From Anaeramoeba flamelloides (Eukaryota; Metamonada; Anaeramoebidae): DNA of 64,000 nt. The stretch is from the NCBI GenBank assembly GCA_027625915.1, contig JANTQA010000047.1:5022001-5086000 (forward strand). Direction: 5' to 3'. Below the pieces are notes generated by a model, which did not search any database, had not been told where the DNA came from, and was given only the letters and a program-made list of their open reading frames with translations. Both the position numbers and the translations under genes were made by a program. Shown piece after piece: positions 47,382 to 58,600 of this stretch; position 1 is the stretch's first letter, and each line of letters opens with the position of its first letter.

Positions 47382-49652
47382 TTAATCATTCAAAGATTTT
47401 ACTAACAATTTTTTTAATCGTAAAGATTTTTCTTTAATTTGCTCTTCATTTAATTCTTTAGGGTGGGACCATTGGAATCTATCAATTTCCAAAATGCCAG
47501 CAATAATTTCCTTAGCAAAGGTTTTTTTAAAGGAATCTGCGTTATCTATTGGGTGCACATAGCCATTTTCCATGCCGAATTCGACATTAAAATAAGCAAA
47601 ATTTTCTGGTATTGCCTTTCTTAATGTTTTTTCCTTTGTATCTATAATATTTGGGTTTTCATTCCAATCGACAGCTAAACGGGAAATTGCCTGGCGGAAA
47701 TACATTCTACTACAATTAAAATCAATTTCCTTCATTGGATAACAACAAATTTTGGCATGCTCTTTATTATCATTCAGGAAAGTTTCTACAAAGACGCATC
47801 CCTTTCCAACAGCACTAAACATTTTGACTAACATTTTTTTAAAATCTTGAATTTCCCTCCAAATATTCTCATCAACGCTACGTATTGAGTGGCAGTGTGT
47901 ATTAGGAATTATCAAACAATGATCCTCAACGATCTCTTCAATATTATCAAAGGTTAAATAAATTGTTTCACCAATTGAAATAATTTGATCTTTTTTATTT
48001 TGTTTATTATCGAGGCATTCATTACATGTCGTTTTACCATTTGATATATTATGTAATCGTTGATATTCTTCAATTGATATCGGCTCTTTTTTTCTATACC
48101 CGTTGCTTCTTCCTCTCCCTCTCCCTCTCCCTCTCCCCATTTCCTCTCCCCTTTCATCTCCTCTCCCTCTCCCTCTTCCTCTCCCTCTTCCTCTTCCTCT
48201 TTCGTTTCCTCTTTCTCTACTAAAGTTGTTATTTTTATAATTTTCTCTTTCTCCCCTCCTACTTCCGTCCCCTTCCCCTCCCCCTCTTCCTCTTCCTCTT
48301 CCTCTTCCTCTCCCTCTTCCTCTTCTTCTATCATTTTTATTCTGATACTTTTCTAATATTTCTTCCTTAAGTATATTTGAAACGTTTCTACGATTTTTTT
48401 GGTTTGAATTTCGTTTAAAATTATTTTGGTTTATTGTTTGATAATGCTTTTTATTTTCTCTTGGTGTAACCCTTTTCTTAGTATTTAGTTCTTTAACATA
48501 TGAAATATTAAGTACTTTTTTTTGAACATTTTGTGAGGGTTTATTCAAAATTTCCATTGCACTTTTTAATTTCTCATTTTGTTCTTTTATTTTGGTAATT
48601 TGATTTTTAATTCTTTCTTCTTCTTCTGTGTTTCCTCTTAATTTTGCTTTTAACATATCTCTACTTAACCTATTAAGATCATTTTGATTCATAATTTGAA
48701 TATTTGCATTACTTTTGTGATTAGGATTTTCATTCTTTAATTTGGTATCTTTTTCTTTTTCTTTTTCATTTTCCTTTACTTTTTCTTTTTCGGGAACATT
48801 ACTAAAACTTTTTTCTTGCTCTTGCTCTTTGTGATTGCTTTTTTCCTTTTCTTTTTCTTTTTCTTTTTGTTTTTGTTTCTTTTTTTTTTTTAATTTCTTT
48901 TTCATTTTTTTTTTTAATTTCTTTTTTAATTTCTTTTTCATTTTCTTCTTTTTCAATTTTTTTTTTAATTTTTTTTCCTGATCCTTGCTTTGAATTTCTC
49001 TTTCTTTCTCCTCTTCTCTTTCTCGTTCCCTTTCTTTTTCTAATTGTTTTTCTCTTTCCTTTTCTTTTTCTAACTGTGTTGATGAATAAGATTTACCATG
49101 AATTACTCGTTGAATACTTGGCCGATTATCAACAAACTTTTCATTGTTTCTTTTCCATTGGATCAGTTTGTTTAATTTTTGTTTGTGATCTAGACCCTCT
49201 TTTTGTTTGTTTTGTTGCAACATTTTTCGTTTTTTATTATAAAACTGCCTGCTTTGCATTTTTTCATATTTGATTTGTTGGATAAATTCTTCACCAAACC
49301 TTTCACGTAAAATGTCATATGGGTTTCCACCTTCTTCCATGGCCTGTTCACGTGCCCTCTGAAAAGCTTTTCTTCGGTAACTTCTTCCTCCGTCACCAAC
49401 GCCTTGGTTGTTTAATCCTTGATTTGTGTTTACTCTGCTTTGGTTAAGACTTGGTAATATTTTGTTATCACGAGACTTGAAGCCGACATTTAAACCAGGT
49501 GTCAGGCCTCCTTTTTTGGGTGCCATTTGAACAGTAAAATCTGGTAAGTCTTTCTTGTCAGAGAACATTTCACTGTTTTTTAAATGAGAAGACATTTGAG
49601 CACTTATTGGAAGTTCGTTTCTTTTACGCGAAAGATCATTATTGTCACTCAT
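47382..49652 (-). CDS. CWF19/Drn1-like protein (CwfJ C-terminal domains)
   Basis: Single-exon 756-residue protein of the CWF19L2 type, a factor of late or disassembling spliceosomes and intron-lariat handling in the nucleus. The C-terminal ~230 residues carry both CwfJ blocks. The first (about 535-650) has TTCNECLDNK, ISIGETIYLTF, EDHCLIIPNTHCHSIRSVDE, FKKMLVKMFSAVGKGCVFVE and HAKICCYPMKEIDFNCSRMY, with the HIT-like histidines near 576-588. The second (about 655-735) has IPENFAYFNVEFG, GYVHPIDNADSF and FAKEIIAGILEIDRFQW. Upstream, NRLSRDMLKAKLRGN (about residue 330) and AFQRAREQAMEEGG (about 105) match linker motifs of the family. The middle is a KE/KK low-complexity region (about 195-285) and an RGRGRG array (about 440-515), the latter not typical of relatives. 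ATG at 49652 (MSDNNDLSRKR). Neighbours are unrelated. Confidence 0.92.
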   Translation of the reverse strand: MSDNNDLSRKRNELPISAQMSSHLKNSEMFSDKKDLPDFTVQMAPKKGGLTPGLNVGFKSRDNKILPSLNQSRVNTNQGLNNQGVGDGGRSYRRKAFQRAREQAMEEGGNPYDILRERFGEEFIQQIKYEKMQSRQFYNKKRKMLQQNKQKEGLDHKQKLNKLIQWKRNNEKFVDNRPSIQRVIHGKSYSSTQLEKEKEREKQLEKEREREREEEKEREIQSKDQEKKLKKKLKKKKMKKKLKKKLKKKMKKKLKKKKKQKQKEKEKEKEKSNHKEQEQEKSFSNVPEKEKVKENEKEKEKDTKLKNENPNHKSNANIQIMNQNDLNRLSRDMLKAKLRGNTEEEERIKNQITKIKEQNEKLKSAMEILNKPSQNVQKKVLNISYVKELNTKKRVTPRENKKHYQTINQNNFKRNSNQKNRRNVSNILKEEILEKYQNKNDRRRGRGRGRGRGRGRGGGEGDGSRRGERENYKNNNFSRERGNERGRGRGRGRGRGRGDERGEEMGRGRGRGRGRSNGYRKKEPISIEEYQRLHNISNGKTTCNECLDNKQNKKDQIISIGETIYLTFDNIEEIVEDHCLIIPNTHCHSIRSVDENIWREIQDFKKMLVKMFSAVGKGCVFVETFLNDNKEHAKICCYPMKEIDFNCSRMYFRQAISRLAVDWNENPNIIDTKEKTLRKAIPENFAYFNVEFGMENGYVHPIDNADSFKKTFAKEIIAGILEIDRFQWSHPKELNEEQIKEKSLRLKKLLVKSLND

Positions 49653-51849
49653 TAAAAATAAAGTTACAAAAATTTAAAAAAATGATTTGTAACAGTCTAA
49701 ACTTTTCAGTTAAATTGAATTGAATTAAACCAAATTATTATTCAAACCCAGGTTGTAACAGGTTAGTGGATTGTTTTAAAGGTGTGAATTTTCTTTTTTA
49801 TTTTGGAAATCTTTTTCAAGATAAGTGACAGAGGGTTACTTTGAAAAAGTAGATTCCATAATTTAAGGGAATAGTTTGACTATAAATTTTGCTATAATTA
49901 AACTATGTTGTAATTGGGTTTAAATGATACTGATACTACAAATTTCAAATGACTCTAATTTTCTATTAATATTTTTATTGAACATTAAATGATAAATTTA
50001 TTAAGTCGTCTATTCACAATTAAAAAACATAATTTGCAAATTTTTTTTTTTAATTACTTTTACAAATCTAAGATTGAAACCCAAATAAATAAAATTTCAG
50101 TCTTTAAAATTTATATTTAGAACTTCCAAAAGTAACTATTTTTTTCAAATCTTTAAATTCAAGATTTATTAGATAACCATTAATATAAAAACTGAAATTA
50201 TGATTAGTTTTGTTATTTTTATATTTTCATTATTTTAAAAATAATTTCTATGATTTGAGAAATAATTTGTCAATAATCAATTCCTTAAATATTTAATTTT
50301 TTTTAAAAAATTGAATTTTTTAGCAAGTAATCTAGATTTCACTACAAATTCAAGAAAGATATTTTTCAACTTTTGGAGTCTGAGTGGTGATGTTTCATAC
50401 TTGAAAATTGTCGTTGAAATAATGATTTGTTTCAAATATTCTTGAGATTTATACAAAATACCAAGAATCATTTTTAATTGAAAGGATAAAAAAAGAGTAC
50501 AATTTAATATTAACAAAACCTTTCAAGGTATTTAAACTCAGCAACTGTAATCTGATTGTTCCTTCAATAAAAACCAAGTTAATTAGTGACTTCTCTACAG
50601 TAAAATACTAAACTATGAAAGGATATTGGTATTTATATAAGAACTAGCCAATTGGTTATATCAAAATAAGGAATTTCCTTATGATTACAAGTTACTACTA
50701 AAATATTTACAAGCATACTTTTATAGTTAGTTTAACAGTCTTTATTAAAAAAACGTAAATTAGAAACATATTTCCAGAGTTAAAATTTAAATACTTTCTT
50801 ATAAAATAATCAAAAAGTTTGATAATAATTTTAAGAGTATTACCATAATGGTGATAAAAAAAAAATTAAAAATTGAAAAAACATAATTTAGAATTTTTCC
50901 AGTGTCTTTCACTATTTAAAAATAAAGTAATAAGTGGTTTATGATAGATTTCCAAAAATCAACAATTAAAAAAGATTACATTTATAGAAAAAAAGTTCTA
51001 AAACACAAGGTTTAATTTCCAATTTAAAATCAATATGAATTAAAATTTTTGTACAATCTGTGGGGTTGTACGTTGGTACTGAATAAATAGTGTCAAGGTG
51101 GTACTTTATATTGGCTTTTTCCAAAAAAAAAAATTGAAAATTTTCAAAAAAAGATATGAAAAAAAAATTAAAAAAAAAAAGTTTTCTTTGATTATTTTAC
51201 TCTCTTTTATTTGAAAAAACCAAAAAATACTGAAAAAATGAGCTCAAACAGTCAAAGATTTTGACTTTAGTATCATTAACAGAGAGGGTAACGATGATTT
51301 GTTCAGAAAAATGAATACAAAAGAAATATACAACATCATAAAAGAATATTTTCTGACTAATATTAACAGCACGCTATAAAAAAAATGAATTAAAATCTAA
51401 TAATAAATAACAAGCCTTTCAACTCACCAGAAACATATATCCTCTCAATACTGCTATTTTTATATCTTAATTTTTTTTTTTTTCCACTCTTCATTTTTTA
51501 TTCTTTTATTTTTCTCTTTTCTTCTTTTTTTCAGAAAACTAAATTGAGTTTAAAATACTTCTGATTTGCTATAATTAAAAGGTTCTTTTGATTACTCTTT
51601 GAACTAGGAGTCACAAATTTAGTCACTTCAAAACTCTCTCATAACAGATTAAGAGCTCTTGAGTACTTAAAACTTACTAATAAAGCATGCTCTCTTTGAT
51701 TTCATTTTTTTCTTTCTATTTTTAACATCTTTATTTTAAAATAAAAGTTTTTCTTTTTATTTTCTCATAAAGAAAAGCTACCCAAGAGCTTTAACCCAAC
51801 ACCTATATATTAGCTAATATAAAAAACTCTAAATAAAATTTGAAATTCC
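49653..51849. other. Intergenic with short coding-like remnants
   Basis: Between the 5' ends of the CWF19 gene (-) and the R2 element at 51.85 kb. Two short + strand stretches read like protein: about 51255-51380 (FDFSIINREGNDDLFRKM, IYNIIKEYFLTNINSTL) and about 51595-51700 (ELGVTNLVTSKLSHNRLRAL). Neither has an ATG or a recognisable domain; they may be worn exons. Otherwise nothing. Confidence 0.4.
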
Positions 51850-52225
51850 AGAAAAGTGCCGTGGAGTGCTTTCAAGTGCTGTAGAGTGCCTAAGTTAACC
51901 AGAATTTGAAAGAATAGAGTAAAATTATTAATTTTACTCAATTCGTTTTTTTTTTTTCAGTTTCTGGAATTAACAAAAAACTAACGACAAGTGCCATCAA
52001 GTGCCGTAGAGTGCCTAGGTTTTTTTTAATTTAAGAAATAAAAAGAATATTTCAAAGTTTTTTTGGATTTATTTCTCAAATTAAAAAAAAACCTAACGGA
52101 AATCTATTGATTTTCCAAATAAACAGAAAACTCAAGAAAATATAACGACACTTTTCCAGAATTCAAAAGAATAGAGTGAAATCAAAGATTGTTCTCAATT
52201 CTTTTGAATTCTGAAAAAAAAACCT
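51850..52225. mobile_element. R2 compound foldback element, copy e
   Basis: Modules CCAGAATTTGAAAGAATAGA .. GTTTCTGGAATTAAC and CCAGAATTCAAAAGAATAGA .. TTCTTTTGAATTCTG. It also carries AAGTGCCGTGGAGTGC and AAGTGCCGTAGAGTGCC repeats also seen (inverted) in copy d. Confidence 0.75.
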
Positions 52226-52683
52226 AAATGCAAAAATGCAGTAATTTTGTTGAATCACCCCTCTTCAATAACAAATAACAATATAAAAGATTTGATTTTT
52301 TTTTCCAAAATTTGAAATTGTTAGATTTTGAAATAATTCTTCTCATATTTTTTAAAGTGTTTTTAACTCAAATAAACTGTATAAAATAATATCTTCCATT
52401 CTTTTTTGGTTCATAAAAAACTTTGTCTTAAATTTTGTGAAAATTCTCTATAGGGGTAATATTTTAGATGATAAATAAAAAAAAAATAATTTCTCTGAAA
52501 TATTGGTAAAAAAATTAGAAATAATTTGTAGTAATCGTGATTTTTATTATAATTTGAATTAGTTTACTATTTCATAATAATAATACTAATAAATAAAACA
52601 TAATAGGAATGATAATATTGTCTTTTTTTTTCATCTGAAAAAAAAATATTTTTAAAAATAGAAACATTGGAAAATGTTATCTT
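52226..52683. other. 3' flank of the ATAD2-like gene
   Basis: AT-rich, with a TAATAATAATACTAATAAAT stretch near 52576. No gene seen. Confidence 0.6.
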
Positions 52684-55600
52684 TTAATTTTTTATGATTT
52701 TTTTGATAGATTTCATTTCTTTTATCAGTTTAGATATTACTAAATTTTTATTATATTGTTTTCGGTTGTTTTTATGAACATGATAAAATCTACTTTTTGC
52801 AAATAATAAATTTTCGACCGAAAACCCTTCAGTTTCTTTAATTATTAATTTTTTAAATTCTAAAAAATTATCTTGGTCTAAAATAATTGTATTTTCCATG
52901 CCAATATCTCTTTTACCTCCATTTTTACTTTTGTTATTATTTCCATTTTGATCATTATTTTCATTTTCACTTTCATGTTCGCTGTATTCCTTTTCCTTTT
53001 CCTTTTCCTTTTCCTTTTCTCTTTCCATTTCATTTTCATTTTCTTTACGAACTGTTAAACCTTTTTCATAAATTGTTGATTTTTCATGAGTATCTTCATC
53101 ACTTGAACTCATCAATATTATACAATTTGTTTTTTTTGAGAAATTTTTATTTTTTTCTTGATTTTCATTTTCAATTTCAATTACGTTTATTTTGTTTTCA
53201 TCTTTTACTTTATTTTCTTCATCCACGTTATCCTCGTCCTCTTCGCTTTCTTCTTGACTTTTTTCTTTATTTTCTGTTTCATCCTCTTTTTCTTCTTCAC
53301 CACTTTCATTTCCATCTGCAGTTTCATCTTCATTTCCCTTTTCACCCTCTTTTTCTTCTTCACCACTTTCTCCGTTTTCTTCATCACTTTCTTCATCAAT
53401 TTTCTCATCCACTTCACTCTCCACTTCACTTTCTTCTTCGTATCCATCTTGATTTCCCTTTTCATCATCTTTTTCATCATCTTCATCATCTTCATCATCA
53501 TCATCTTCTTCTTCATTTTCATCTTCTTCGTTTTCTTTATCGTTTTCTTCATCATTTTCTTCCTCTTTTTCATCATCATCATCATTTTCTTCTTCAATTT
53601 TCTCATCATTTTCATCTTCACTTTCTTCGTCTTCATTTTCATCATCATTTCCTTCTTCTTCACTTTCTTCTTCACTTTCTTCTTCACTTTCTTCTTCACT
53701 TTCCTCTTCACTTTCTTCGTCTTCATTTTCTTTTCCCTCATCCACTTCAGTTTCATCTATATTTTCTTCATCTTCTTTTTCCTCTTTGGACTCTTCACTT
53801 TTCTCCCCATTTTCAATCTTTTTACTTTCAATCGAAAGTTTCAATTCGTTAAATTGTTCATTATTGTTTGTCTCAGTTAAATTAAAATTAAATAAATTCT
53901 TGTTTAAATTTTGCCTTTCAATATTTTCTAACCCCAAATCGTAATAAAAACTGAGACTTGGATTTCTTTTTTTTGTAACTATATTTAGGGAAGCTCTTCT
54001 TTTCGCGATTTCTGAGCATTCGTCTATTAATTCTGGCTCTACGCAGCTTATGAGTGAATCTAAGGCGTCAATCATCCAATTAGCCTTTTTCACCAATTGG
54101 TTATTATCATCCCACCCTTTGAATTGTTCGGTGTTGTCTCTAATCAATTGTACATCTTTAATAAAATGGTTGATACACAGATATTGCGCAGAATCTATTT
54201 TCTCCATTATTATTGAGAAATCCATTGGCTGTTGAATTTCATTATAATAATCTGGATATTCTTCTTCGTCCACGGGCTGGAAAAAAAACTTAAATTTTCT
54301 TTCTGATAACAATTTGAAAACCAAATCTCGTAATACTAATCGAAATTCCCGTAAATATATTTCTTCTTCCCTTTGCAATTCGAGCTCTTCTTCTATTTGT
54401 CTTTTTTTCAATAATTCTTCTTCAAGTTTTTGATCCAAGGTAATGATTTGATTTTGCTTTGTGTTGTTCATCCCCAAATTTATTATTGATTGTCTATAAA
54501 TTTCTTTTCTTTTTTGTATTAATTTGTCTCTCGAAATTGGTGGCTTTATTAAATCTTTAAAAAATGATTTAAAAAAATTTTTTCTTTTCCTTTTATTCGG
54601 GATATTTATTTCATAAGAGTGAAAATTTTGGGAAAACAATTGGCTAATCTCTTGATCTAAAAATTCTATCGGTGACTCACTTGTGCATAATAATAGTAAC
54701 GGCGTTGATGCTGGAATTTCTTTTAGTAATGATAAAAAGGTTTTTTTTACTAAGTTTAATCCATTTTGGAAACAAAGCGATTCAATATTTGGCACAAATA
54801 TGATCGAGGGAACATTTTTAATTGCTTCTTTAAATGTTGTTGTCAAAATTTCCTCTGGACTTCGAATCGTTTGATCCCCTACTAGTGCCGATAAATTAAT
54901 TTTAAAAATGGAAAATTCATCTAGTAAATGTAACAAAGCTTCAGCCAAATAATTCTGTCCATTATCAGCCTCCGAATTTATTAATAGCCTTGGCCTATGA
55001 TGAGTCTTTTCAAATTGAAATAATTGATGAATTATATTTTCGGTATTATTATCAAGTAAACAATTCATCATTAATTCCTCTTCTTCAATTTTATTATATA
55101 ATTCATCAGAATCTAATTCTTCTTCTTCTTGTTCTACCTTATGTTTAAATGTATTTAAAGATTTTTTAAAGTTTGATTTTGTTTTTTTATCATTATTTTT
55201 TTCTTCTAATTCTATCTCTTCTTCTTCTTCTTCTTCTTCTTCTTTTTCGTTTTCTTTTTCTTTTTCGTTTTCTTTTTCGTTTTCTTTTTCGTTTTCTTTT
55301 TCGTTTCCTTTTTCTTTTTCTTTTTCTTTTTCTTTTTCTTTTTCTTTTTCTTTTTCGTTTTCTTTTTCTTTTTCTTTTTCTTGTCCTTGTTCAAATTCCT
55401 GTTCCATATCTTTATTTATTTTTAATTCATTAAATTTATCAAATTCTTCTAATTCATTATTTTCGTTATGTAACCTTTTCCTGTTATTTTCTTTTAAATG
55501 TTTTTTTTTTTTTTCAAAATAAATAGGAAAAATTTCAATTAACATTTTTTCTAAATTTCCCAAATCTACTTGTAACAATGGTTTTAATATTGAAGACAAT

Positions 55601-58600
55601 GGTTTTGCCGTAGAAAATCCCGTCCTATAAGAAGTGGGAACAAGATGTTTCATTGCTTCAAAAAAATCAAATTTGGTGATTGAAATGTTATTTAAATCAA
55701 TTTCAAGCTTGTTATCACTTTTATATATTTGTGGATAAACTCTCCGAACTGCTCGAAGTGCCGCTTCGGTGGTTAATGCTTTAATATCTGCACCACAATA
55801 ACCAACAGTTAATTTTACAATTAAATTTTTAAATTCTTCTGTGAGAGGCGGATTCCAATGTTTGGTATGAATTTCCAAAATTTCCTTTCTTCCTTTTTTG
55901 TCTGGTAATGGAAATAAAAATTCACGATCAAATCTTCCTGGCCTTCTTAAAGCAGGGTCAATGGCGTCTACTCTATTCGTTGCCCCAATTACTACAACAT
56001 TTCCTCGATCTTCTAATCCGTCCATCATTGAATTATGAACAATTATTGGTTGATTGTTTCCAGCTAAAAAATTTTCATTCTCAGTACACAGATCATACAT
56101 TGTATGAATACCTTTTAATTGTATTATTGATTTTATTGAAAGATATTTTATTTCATCATCCATGTTATTAGCATTATCATTGTGATTTTCGTTAGTGTTT
56201 TCATTTAGATTGCCGTTAGTATTTTCATTTACATTTTCGTTAGTTTTTTTTCTTTTTTTCTTTTTTTGAGTTAATACATTTAAATTTTTCAAATGATGAT
56301 TATTATAAAAATTAAAGAATATTTTTTTTAATTTGTTTGGTAACAAATAAACTATTGTTGGTATTTTATTTTGATTAATATTCTGATCATTATCTTTATT
56401 GTTTGAAAACCAATTTATTTTAAAAACTTTTTTAAAATATTTCAATAATGTAATGTTTTTGCAAGGATTATTTATTTTACCAAAAATATTGTAAATTAAT
56501 TTTTTAGAAATTTTTTTTAAATCCTTATTTGGGAAAATAATCCCATTTAATTTAGAAAATTCATGAGATTTCAAAATTAAAGATAATAATAAAATTAATT
56601 CTTTTGAATAATATTTTGGAAAATTTAAATATTCATCTGAATTTTTATCTTTGAATTTTTTATAATTATTAACAAACTTCCATTTATTTTGAGCTTTTTT
56701 TTTTTGAAATTTACGAATATTTATTTTTAATTTATTAGGAATTGCTATTTTGTCATTAATTTTTAAATCTTTTAAAAATTTCCATTCTTTTTTTGATTCT
56801 TTGTCTTTATGATTATGGTTATAATTTTGATTATGATTATAATTTTGATTATGATTGCAATCACTATTATGGTTGTTATAATTTATGTCCTTATTGTAAT
56901 GATTTATTAATAATTTTAATAATTTGGTATTTTTTGAGCCAATTATTTCTGATTTATTATCAAAAATGATTTTAATTGGATCCTTAATTTTCGTTTTTGA
57001 AATATATTTGATTTGTGATTTGTTGATTTTATTATCTTTATTTAACCCATAAATTTTCCTTTTGTTCTTTAATTTTTTAATTTGAGTAATTTCGCCTTGT
57101 GGGTTCATTATTAATTTCTTTTTAATTTTTGTTGATTTCCATAATTGCTTAATTTTAATTATTTTATTATTTTCCAAATATATTGGTGTATCCTTATGTA
57201 AACATAATAAGGTACTAACTATCGAGCTATGAATCTGATCTTGTTTTGAGGATCGGACTGGGGCTAATCCATCTATTTCATCAAAAAAGATAATTGAAGG
57301 CTCGTATTTTTTTGCATTTTGAAACAAGAGCCTTAATTGCCTTTCAGCTTCACCAATCCATTTTGACAAACAATCAGAACCCTTTCTCATGAAAAAGGAA
57401 ATTTTTTTACCATGAATGCTCTGGCATGAATTAGCTAAAGCTCTTGCAACTAAAGTTTTACCAGTGCCAGGAGGTCCAGTAAACAATAATCCTCTGGGAG
57501 GCTTGATTCCAAATTTAGTAAAAACTTCAGGATATAACAAAGGTAGCATTACTACCTCCTTTAAGGCTCTTAAATGTTCTTTTAGGCCACCCACGGAATT
57601 AAATGAAATTGCCTGATCGATTTTAATGGGGCCCATCACAATATTTTTGTTGGACTCTCTTAAATTACTAACTTTTTTTTTTTCATTATTATTACCAGTA
57701 CTGTTGCTGGTGCTGTTGTTGCTGTTGTTGTTAATTGGTTCACAAAGTAAATTATTCTCTTCTTCAGAGCTCGAAATCTGATCATGAATTTTACCACCAA
57801 TCGAATTTTTTTTCAGTAACGACAAATATTCCTTTGTATGCGAAATGCCACCTGGAGAGCTTGGGATACTTGAGAGATTTTGATTAAAATAGTTTTTATT
57901 TTTGTTTGAGTTGACTTGCTTTCTTGGTGATAAAGTTAAGGATCTTGTTTCAATATTTTTTAATTCTTCAATTTGTTTACGTAAATTTAATTCAAATTTA
58001 TTAAAATGATGAAATAAATACTTGGTATACTTTAAGGAAGAGAAATGGGTCTTATTCTTATTTCTATTCTGATTCTCATTATTCCCATTATTAATTTCAA
58101 TACTATTATCATTATTATCATTATTATCATTATTTAGCTCATCTACATAATAGAAATTATCCATATTTTCGGATTCTTCCGATTCCTCGGTTTCGTAATG
58201 TATTGGATTCTTTGAGCGCAAATTGTATTCTTTTTTTTCTTCTTCACCTTGATTTTTTATTGGTGAAAGGTTTTGTAATTCCTCTTGAACGTTCCGCATT
58301 TCTTCTTCAGAATTTTGCTCAATTGACAACTTGTCTTCTAGAATTTCAAACTCACTTGAGACGTCCTCGTCGGGCAATGTGAAATCCTCGTCATCCTCGG
58401 AATTGTTATCAGGAATTAAAGAACTGATTCTTGAAACCCTCGGGTTGATTCTCCCAATTCCGTTATGACTGATAAAATGCTGCCTGCGGAATTGGCGGAA
58501 CTTGTTTCGGTAACGTTTTTTCTTATTTTGGTTTTCAATCCTTTTTAGTTCCCTTTCCTTTCTTCGTTTTTCCTTTTCCACCCTCTTCCGTTCTTGTGTT

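Noticed and set aside
52887-53880. 321- and 240-residue open frames rich in H/F/L/I on the + strand
   Set aside because: Antisense shadow of the acidic tail of the ATAD2-like protein; pure repeat composition and no domain.
56032-57204. The AAA insert as a spliceosomal intron or as a plain low-complexity insertion
   Set aside because: It is open over its full length, starts with Cys and ends with His-Asn-Ser, and shows intein blocks A and F/G; there is no GT..AG pair at the borders.
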